From positions 1-5,315 of the forward strand of contig CAIUZX010000457.1 of assembly GCA_903903715.1 (NCBI GenBank): a stretch of DNA of 5,315 nucleotides, given 5' to 3'. Shown here piece after piece: positions 4,873 through 5,315 of this stretch. Position numbers and translations under genes: made by a program. Every line of letters starts with the position of its first letter. Position 1 is the first letter of the stretch. This stretch comes from an uncultured Caulobacterales bacterium. Lineage in GTDB: Bacteria > Pseudomonadota > Alphaproteobacteria > Caulobacterales > Caulobacteraceae. Under the pieces are notes generated by a model. That model saw only the letters and a program-made list of their open reading frames with translations, made no database searches and had not been told where the DNA came from.

Positions 4873-5315
4873 GCGATTTCCACGGCCTCGCCGCCCGGCT
4901 GATCCGCGTGCTGGAGCCGGAGACGGCGCATCAGGCGACGATCGCCGCGCTGAAGACAGGGCTGGGCCCCTGGGATCTGTCGAAGGCCGATCCGATCCTT
5001 TCCGCCACCCTCTGCGGGATGCCGCTGACGTCGCCCGTCGGGCTGGCGGCTGGGTTCGACAAGAACGCCGAGGTTCCGCTGGCCATGCTGCGCGCGGGCT
5101 TCGGCTTTGTGGAGTGCGGGACGGTGACGCCCCTGCCGCAGGCCGGCAACCCCAGGCCCCGGCTCTTCCGCCTCGATGCGGACAAGGCGGTGATCAACCG
5201 GATGGGCTTCAACAATGAGGGGCTGGAGGCGTTCGCGGCGCGGCTACAGGCGCTTCCGGCGAAACGATCCGGCCCCGTCGGCGCGAATATCGGCGCCAAC
5301 AAGGACGCGAGCGAC
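4869..5315 (+). CDS. pyrD: Dihydroorotate dehydrogenase (quinone), class 2, 3'-truncated
   Basis: The first 149 residues of PyrD, which oxidises dihydroorotate to orotate in de novo pyrimidine synthesis and passes electrons through FMN to membrane quinone. The family is about 340-360 residues long, so more than half lies beyond the window end, which falls exactly on a codon boundary. The N-terminal region (about 1-45, with LIRVLEPETAHQATIAALK) is the helical extension specific to class 2 enzymes that forms the quinone tunnel and membrane contact. The barrel then shows GLAAGFDKN (58-66) for FMN binding, FGFVECGTVTPLPQAGNPRPRLFRL (78-102), the substrate-site motif NRMGFNN (110-116) and GANIGANKD (138-146). 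The order and wording of these motifs follow E. coli PyrD closely. The start ATG is fused to the DUF952 stop (ATGA, 4869-4872). The catalytic Ser region is not in the window. The identification is very secure. Confidence 0.96.
   Translation, partial: MSDFHGLAARLIRVLEPETAHQATIAALKTGLGPWDLSKADPILSATLCGMPLTSPVGLAAGFDKNAEVPLAMLRAGFGFVECGTVTPLPQAGNPRPRLFRLDADKAVINRMGFNNEGLEAFAARLQALPAKRSGPVGANIGANKDASD

Noticed and set aside
1..5315. CRISPR arrays, tRNA or rRNA genes, insertion sequences, attachment sites
   Set aside because: Reading both strands by eye shows no regularly spaced repeats, cloverleaf-type segments, transposase motifs or terminal inverted repeats; coding density leaves little room for them.

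Overview
The window is high-GC coding DNA, almost without gaps, from an alphaproteobacterium. The pointers are a C-terminal gene transfer agent (GTA) tail protein of the Rhodobacter capsulatus type, the order SixA-like phosphatase / DUF952 protein / class 2 dihydroorotate dehydrogenase, and strong G/C preference at third codon positions. I cannot fix the order or genus; Rhodobacterales, Caulobacterales and Parvularculales are all reasonable.

Layout from left to right. Bases 1-2339 (+) hold the 3' part of the large GTA baseplate/tail protein (RcGTA g15 type): the end of its TIM-barrel domain, a phage-tail domain and the family's C-terminal domain. In GTA clusters this is usually the last structural gene, so the left edge is probably the end of a GTA locus. 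After a 97-base leader comes a DnaJ-family co-chaperone without a zinc finger (2437-3381, +). A secreted or periplasmic single-domain cupin lies convergently on the minus strand (3395-3877). Its 147-base upstream region is shared with a divergent three-gene unit on the plus strand: a SixA-like histidine phosphatase (4025-4531), a small DUF952 protein (4528-4872) and pyrD (4869 to the window end, truncated). Both junctions in that unit are 4-base ATGA overlaps, so the three are very probably co-transcribed and translationally coupled.

How the genes relate. The GTA gene belongs to particle assembly. The DnaJ-like gene is a general folding gene that happens to lie next to it, although a shared transcript is possible because no convincing terminator separates them. 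The phosphatase/DUF952/pyrD unit joins a phosphohistidine phosphatase, an uncharacterised small protein and a pyrimidine biosynthesis enzyme. The cupin looks like an independent cassette between the two plus-strand groups. No RNA gene, insertion sequence, CRISPR array or attachment site is visible. I do not see a clearly new biological system; the least explained items are the DUF952 protein coupled to pyrD, the dnaJ leader, and the inverted repeat in the divergent intergenic region.
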